Shown in pieces: positions 58,872 to 64,000 of a stretch of DNA of 64,000 nt. The stretch's first letter is position 1. The number at the start of each line of letters is the position of its first letter. The stretch covers positions 3,414,674 through 3,478,673 of the forward strand of contig NW_004454160.1 of NCBI RefSeq assembly GCF_000283155.1, written 5' to 3'. The DNA comes from Ceratotherium simum simum. Taxonomy: Eukaryota > Chordata > Mammalia > Perissodactyla > Rhinocerotidae. Made by a program: the position numbers and the translations under genes. The notes beneath the pieces were generated by a model. The model was not told the origin of the DNA. It did not search any database and worked only from the letters and a program-made list of their open reading frames with translations.

Positions 58872-61296
58872 TATACTGAGAGAGTGCTGCAAAGCCCTCC
58901 TCTTGTCTTTGGCGCCTTTTGAGTGACTTTTCTTTTCCTGGGACAAGAGCTGTTGGTGCAAAATCCCAACCCTGAGGACCTCCTTCCTGCTTCTCCAGAA
59001 TTTCTTTTGGCTTCCTCCACCTCGCTTTAATGAGAGGCATCTGTTAGGCATTTTAAACATTTCTTCTTGAATTACCGTCAAACCATTATCACTTCCATCT
59101 GGGTGTCTTCATATTCCTTTTGATTCCTACAACCACCCCCCATCTCTCTCACCCCATCATGTATATTGGCAGTGTGGAGAAGAAAAAGTAAAACTCTTCT
59201 GTTCTAATGTGCCCAGGACCGGTGCTTCCAAGGGTCCCATTCCCCTCTGCCCAAATTAATTCTTCAGTGGATATAAAAGAAACATACCTCTCTTCATTTA
59301 TGATAGAGAAATCCCCTTATGGTTGTGTTAACCCCATCCTATGTTTTTCCATATAAACAAGAAGGAGCCTCACATTTCTTAGATAAACACTCTTATCTTT
59401 TGCAGGTAATGGACATGTTTGCTTTGTGTCAGAAATCAAAACCACTTGTTCATTAGATACACTTATTTGTTATGGACTTCCTGTTATGTTCTCTAGGTCA
59501 TCAGGTCCAGACAGCCAGTCAGATGTCTGGTATTAAGCTTCCTCTCAAACAGTACTCCTTTAACCTCTTGAGCCTTGAGCTTTAAAAATCTGAAAAATTA
59601 GCTTCATCTTCTCCAGTCAATTGTTAGATCATATTTGAGGTATCTTTTCGCTAGGAGCAGTCAACTTTTCTTTGTTAAAGCTGGACTTAGCTACCTTAAA
59701 TTGATATCTAGCCTGAATCATTTCCTCTATAGATAATAGAAGCTGCAAGGTACTTGGCCATTTGAAAGGAAGCATATTTGTATGTTCCTTTACTATATTC
59801 ATACCAGTATATTAATGTTTAGTAATACAAGCAGGATTCTACATATACTGAGATTCTAGTTCAATTCATCACTTAATTGTGACTAAAGATAAGGGCTGCT
59901 CTTCTCAGTGAAACTAAGTTTGATATAGGACCAAGTTCATGCTTTTATAGCTGTCTAAAGTGTTATGTCATGAAGTTGTTTCAATGTACCTAGAAAGGGA
60001 ACACAGTAACCCTGATACTGAAATGATTGTTACCTTCAGTATGTATCTGCCTTTGTCCGAAGGTGGGATAGGCCGGATAAAACATGCCATTTTCAAGGAC
60101 ACGTGAGAGGATAAAGAGGTAACTGGGTAGAGATGACCACTAGCATCTGATATTAATTCAAAGCACTACCAAGTCCTTAATTGAATTAAACTTTAGTTAT
60201 GCCAAATGCTATTTGAATTGAGGAAGAAACAGCTTACAAAATATTAATTTATTCAAGACATAACATGATTTTTAAAACAAGTATGTTTCTTGCTTCAGCA
60301 TATATTTGGATTGTTCTTAATTCATCTATATTCAAGTTTCTTGATAGCGAAAATGACCTCTTGAAAAAAGCTCAGTCTTAAGGCTTAGAGACATATTTTA
60401 AAGATTTTCTTTTCTTTCATATATGTATCTTATTTTGTTGGCTGATGCTCTATTATATTTATTTTTTCAAAAGAATCCATCTACGGTAGTTTGAGACTAT
60501 ACAACAGGATTCTCAGAGTATTTTTGGTAGGAAAAATGGGTATAGATTTTTGATCAAATATCTGAAGTCTAAAAGGATTAAAATATCTCTCATTTCTAGA
60601 GAGGGATGAGTATAATCACTCTATTAGAAAAACATGGCTTGCCTATTTCTGTTTTCTGTTTGCTTAGATATTGTTTAATGAATTCAGGATAATGGTTAAT
60701 CTTTTCTTTGCAACAGTTAATAGGAAAGCGATAAAATGTAGTTTCAGTATAAGCTAAAAATCACTCTGTTTCCCGATACATTGTCTGTGTGTGTATGTGT
60801 GTATATAGAGTTTAAGTTGCTTAATATATGGATAGAAATTATTAGAATTTGATGCACTGGAAAGAGAAGGATTTGATTGTAGGCATAGTGAATTGATTGT
60901 ATTATGGACCAAAAGGACTACAAGACGGCATATAAATCTCTAACATTGGAGTTAGCCAGTGAGTTTTAGATTGTGCTTCTCTTAAGTTATGGTTATCATA
61001 ATCAGCATGCACTAGTGTTTTACCTGTACTGGCACTAATATACCTCATGGTACGTGATTAACTCTTGGTTTGCGATTGCCTGAGACCATGAAGGATAAAG
61101 GAGGGTTCTACTCGTAATCTAGGTCATATCATTACCCCAGAGATTTTAAAGATTGCCTACTAGGCCTAACCATACATACATATACATATATATACATGCA
61201 TACATATATATCTGTGTATATTTACACACAGTAATCTGCTTTGTTTTAAATTCTTTGTGTGTGGTTTCTGTGGCCCATATGTAGAGAACATAGAGC

Positions 61297-61302
61297 AATA
61301 AA
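61297..61302 (+). terminator. Candidate distal poly(A) signal
   Basis: Canonical AATAAA about 3.5 kb after the stop, close to the end of the repeat-free tract. T/G-rich sequence (GTTGTTAACTTTGTTTTC) lies about 100 nt downstream, farther than usual. Confidence 0.35.
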
Positions 61303-62059
61303 TAACATAGTTCAAGCTTTGATTCTACCAAAATAGCCCTTAAACAGATGGTATCGAGGTCATTTTAGATATTAGTGGCTCTCTTGGATATTAGTTGTTA
61401 ACTTTGTTTTCTATGCTTCCAAGAACAGTATCTGGGAATCTTTTTGTAATACAGCATGCCTTAAATGTATAGGGCCACTGGGTTCAAGAAGAAAAGCATA
61501 GGTATTCTCTAAGTGAATTACACCAACAAAATCATAACTGCTGAATGTGATCTAATATTTTTCTTGAACAGTTAAAGCTAATACATTTTGTATATAGAAT
61601 CAAATTTTTTTTTTGTAATGTGTTTTGTTAGTGTAAGCACACAGTCATTATAAACTTAAAAGACAGATCCTGTGGGCCAAAGTATTTAAATAAGAGCTTA
61701 ACATATGTAAATGATTTTAATTGCTTTTGGGCAAAGGAGACCTAAAAACGTTTTGATTGATATGATCTTAAAATTTGTTTATTCAAAATTCAAAAAGTTT
61801 TTATGCGTATTTTGTATTTAAAAACGTATTTTGGACTTTCTGAATTAGGAGTTAGATCCCTTTTAAAGAGGATCTCACTGTATGCAAATACAGCCTGTGA
61901 AGAACCAGTAGTGAAACTGTAATGGTCATTTTGAACCCCAGGGTGAAACAGTCTTTTTGGCCATTTACACCGGCGTTTCTCTAATCACCAAAGTTAACCT
62001 ACAGAGTAGTACAAAATGCAGTGAATTTTACTGTCAGCCTTCTCTGTAGAGACCTAGAC

Positions 62060-62225
62060 TAGTAGTTCTCAAACTTTAACGTGCAATAATTCAGTCAGCT
62101 GAGAATATGTTAAATTCAGCTTTGATACAGTAGGTCTGGGGTGGAGCCTAGGATTCTCAGGTTCTAACAAGCTCTTAGGTGATATCAATATTTCTGGTCC
62201 CAAGACCACATATAGAGTAAAAGAG
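62060..62225 (+). repeat. MER5A hAT element
   Basis: AGTAGTTCTCAAACTTTAAC, GATACAGTAGGTCTGGGGTG and CCTAGGATTCTCAGGTTCTA. It marks the end of the repeat-free tract behind GDAP2. Confidence 0.85.
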
Positions 62226-62304
62226 CCTAGATGATAGTTAGTTTTCTGTATTTCCCCTGTTTTGGGGAAAGGAGACAGAACTGTCGTTTTAATTCCTTTT
62301 GTGG

Positions 62305-62400
62305 GCCAGGCACTCACACATTCATTATCTCATTTAATCCTCTTACCAATCCTGTGAGGTAAGTGGTGATAGAGAGAGGTTAAGTGACCTGCCAAAGCCC
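62305..62400 (-). repeat. MIR SINE fragment
   Basis: TTCATTATCTCATTTAATCC, CAATCCTGTGAGGTAAGTGG and GAGAGAGGTTAAGTGACCTG. Confidence 0.85.
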
Positions 62401-63170
62401 CCACACACAAGCAGTGTAGTATAGAGCAGTGTTTCTCAAACTTGAATAATACACATCTTAATAAGGAACAATTCTCTTAGCTCCTCAGTTTTTACTTCAT
62501 ATATTTATTATAATGTTATCTAAGTATATATAAACATCAAGCTACATATAAATGCCTTAGGTTTACAGCTCTTGCACAAGTATAAAACCAAAGTAAGTTT
62601 ACAGATCAGACACAAGCAAAACTATAAAACTAATAAATTTAAAATAACAGTAATTAACTATGATGGATGATGATGTTTTGCCAGAAGGAAACTGTCACTT
62701 GCCGTGTGATTATGGTACTGAGTGCTGTAGTACAGGTTGAGTTCAGCATGCACCTGCTACCATGTGCTATGTGGTGACTCAATTCTCCCACTGTTTTTCT
62801 CTGTTCAGACTATTACTTGGATTTGTTCTGTTATTTGGTCTTCATCTAGCCAAAGCATCATTTCCCTAGTAAGTCAAGCCTCTGTTCTCCGTAAGCCTTC
62901 CACAGCTAAAGCAGAACCTGGCTTTCACATGCAAGTATATACAAACGCAAACCTGGGCCCTGAGATCTTCTGGCAATATTTGATTTTAAGGCATTTATCC
63001 AGGTAACTCAAAACATGAAGATTGATTACTTTAAAAGTTTCCATCAAGGTGAAAAGTGTCTATTTCTCGTAGTTAACTCATGGATCCCCACCACAAAGAT
63101 ACAAACACACACACTCCCCCCACACTCTTCCCTCACTCTCTCCACGAGAATTTTTGATGGTGGTTAGTAG
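62401..63170 (+). other. Intergenic or far 3' DNA, nothing recognised
   Basis: 62426-62445 (AGTGTTTCTCAAACTTGAAT) looks like the end of another hAT element. A CA-rich stretch lies at 63100-63130. No gene is seen. Confidence 0.4.
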
Positions 63171-63179
63171 CATTGGTGA

Positions 63180-63490
63180 CACACCTGGGTTCAGACCTTG
63201 GGCATGCTTCTCAATCTTTGCTGAACCTCAGTGTTTTCATGTATTAAATAGGGATAATAATACTCATTGAATAATTAGGAAATAAATGCAATAATGTTCA
63301 TAAAACATACATAGTAAGTGTTTATAACTGGTAGCCATCATTGCTTTGATTAGAAATAATAATAACTAACATCTGAGGACTTACTATGTGCCTTCAACTT
63401 TGCTAAGCTGTTTATATGTGTTATATATTGAGTGGTAAAATCAGGATTCAAATCCAAGTCTAACTCCAAAGCTCATGCTTTTAATACAAA
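63180..63490 (+). repeat. Two opposed MIR SINEs
   Basis: 63180-63340 is a forward MIR (CACCTGGGTTCAGACCTTGG, TATTAAATAGGGATAATAAT). 63350-63490 is a reverse MIR (CTGAGGACTTACTATGTGCC, AATCAGGATTCAAATCCAAG). They sit tail to tail. Confidence 0.75.
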
Positions 63491-64000
63491 TAATTTAATA
63501 TAGAACATCAATGTAAGTTGCTTATTTAAAAAGTTACTTAATCTGTAATTGTTTTTTCTCAAAAATATTTATTGTAAAATTAATGATGTTTCTCTGGAGG
63601 GGAAATGACTAAGATTCCTTTTAAAAATGGTGTGATGTACTGATAATCAAATTGACACAAAATAAATATAAATTTCTTTTAAAGGCTGTCATGCTAGGTT
63701 GTGGTCCAGTAAAGGGATATTAGGACTGTTAGGCTCAATTTGTGCATTATTGTTCTCTTGCACATTTAAGATTTAAAACTAATGATAATATGAGATTCTC
63801 CCTGAATCTCAATATAGCTTTTTTGCAGAAGAATTTCCCCCCACCAGTATTATTCTGATGTTTATTGACAGTTCTGAGGAATACTATGCAAACATCTTAA
63901 TTTTCACTTGTGAAACGTATTTTAAAAATTGTTCTTACTGTCCTTTAAAATAGTATCTAGTAAGTCTTCTGTCTTTTCCTAATTTTTTTTGTTTTTTTTT
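63491..64000 (+). other. Window end, nothing recognised
   Basis: AT-rich, with an AATAAA at 63661-63666 and a T-run at the window edge. No ORF or repeat family could be assigned. Confidence 0.4.

Larger units (their letters stand above)
57754..62050 (+). other. GDAP2: Presumed GDAP2 3' UTR and downstream unique DNA
   Basis: After the stop codon about 4.3 kb is free of recognisable interspersed repeats, unlike the repeat-filled introns. That fits a long 3' UTR, though this is inference. AATAAA hexamers occur at 58866-58871, followed by T/G-rich sequence (CTCCTCTTGTCTTTGGCG), and at 61297-61302. Pumilio-type TGTATATA octamers occur at 60800-60807 and 61589-61596. The real cleavage site or sites cannot be fixed from sequence alone. 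No downstream gene is visible. Confidence 0.55.

Noticed and set aside
1..64000. A hidden multi-gene or defence-like system
   Set aside because: The window is a single vertebrate gene with introns full of old repeats. No CRISPR, operon, phage-like or unknown gene cluster is present on either strand.

Overview
The window is mammalian genomic DNA holding the coding part of one gene, GDAP2 (ganglioside-induced differentiation-associated protein 2), on the + strand. Thirteen coding exons with GT-AG boundaries join in phase from an ATG at 2010 to a TGA at 57751-57753. They give a 496-residue protein with an N-terminal macro domain and a C-terminal CRAL-TRIO (Sec14-like) domain. The promoter and any non-coding first exon lie upstream of the window. 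The 3' end is followed by several kb of mostly single-copy DNA that is probably 3' UTR and then intergenic sequence.

The host is most likely a perissodactyl, probably an equid. Four or five copies of the tRNA-like ERE SINE family, typical of horses and relatives, are present with clear target-site duplications (16906-17096, 18101-18312, 37501-37687, 51530-51783, 56772-56982). No primate Alu, rodent B1/B2 or ruminant Bov-type SINE was seen. The rest of the repeat content is the ancient mammalian set (L2, MIR, L3/CR1-like, old L1, hAT-Charlie, Tigger-like), strongly decayed.

Layout: 1-1942 is intron 1, almost all L2. Coding exon 2 is at 2010-2185 and exon 3 at 3459-3598. An 8.6 kb intron with L2, L1 and HAL1-like remnants leads to exons 4-5 (12228-12890), followed by a tandem copy of the exon 5 donor. 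ERE and L2 DNA precede exon 6 (18358-18434). A large L1 block with a nested Tigger-like element precedes exon 7 (25023-25182) and exon 8 (27244-27397). A 9.4 kb intron with a near-complete Charlie transposon leads to exons 9-12 (36843-42639). A 10.7 kb intron of L2, L1 and ERE precedes exon 13 (53370-53513), and the terminal exon begins at 57706.

No second protein-coding gene, tRNA gene, CRISPR array or unknown multi-gene system is visible. The most interesting observations are a duplicated splice donor just behind exon 5, a SINE 45 nt from the exon 6 acceptor, a duplicated intron 11 segment that interrupts a MIR, and clean nested transposon insertions.
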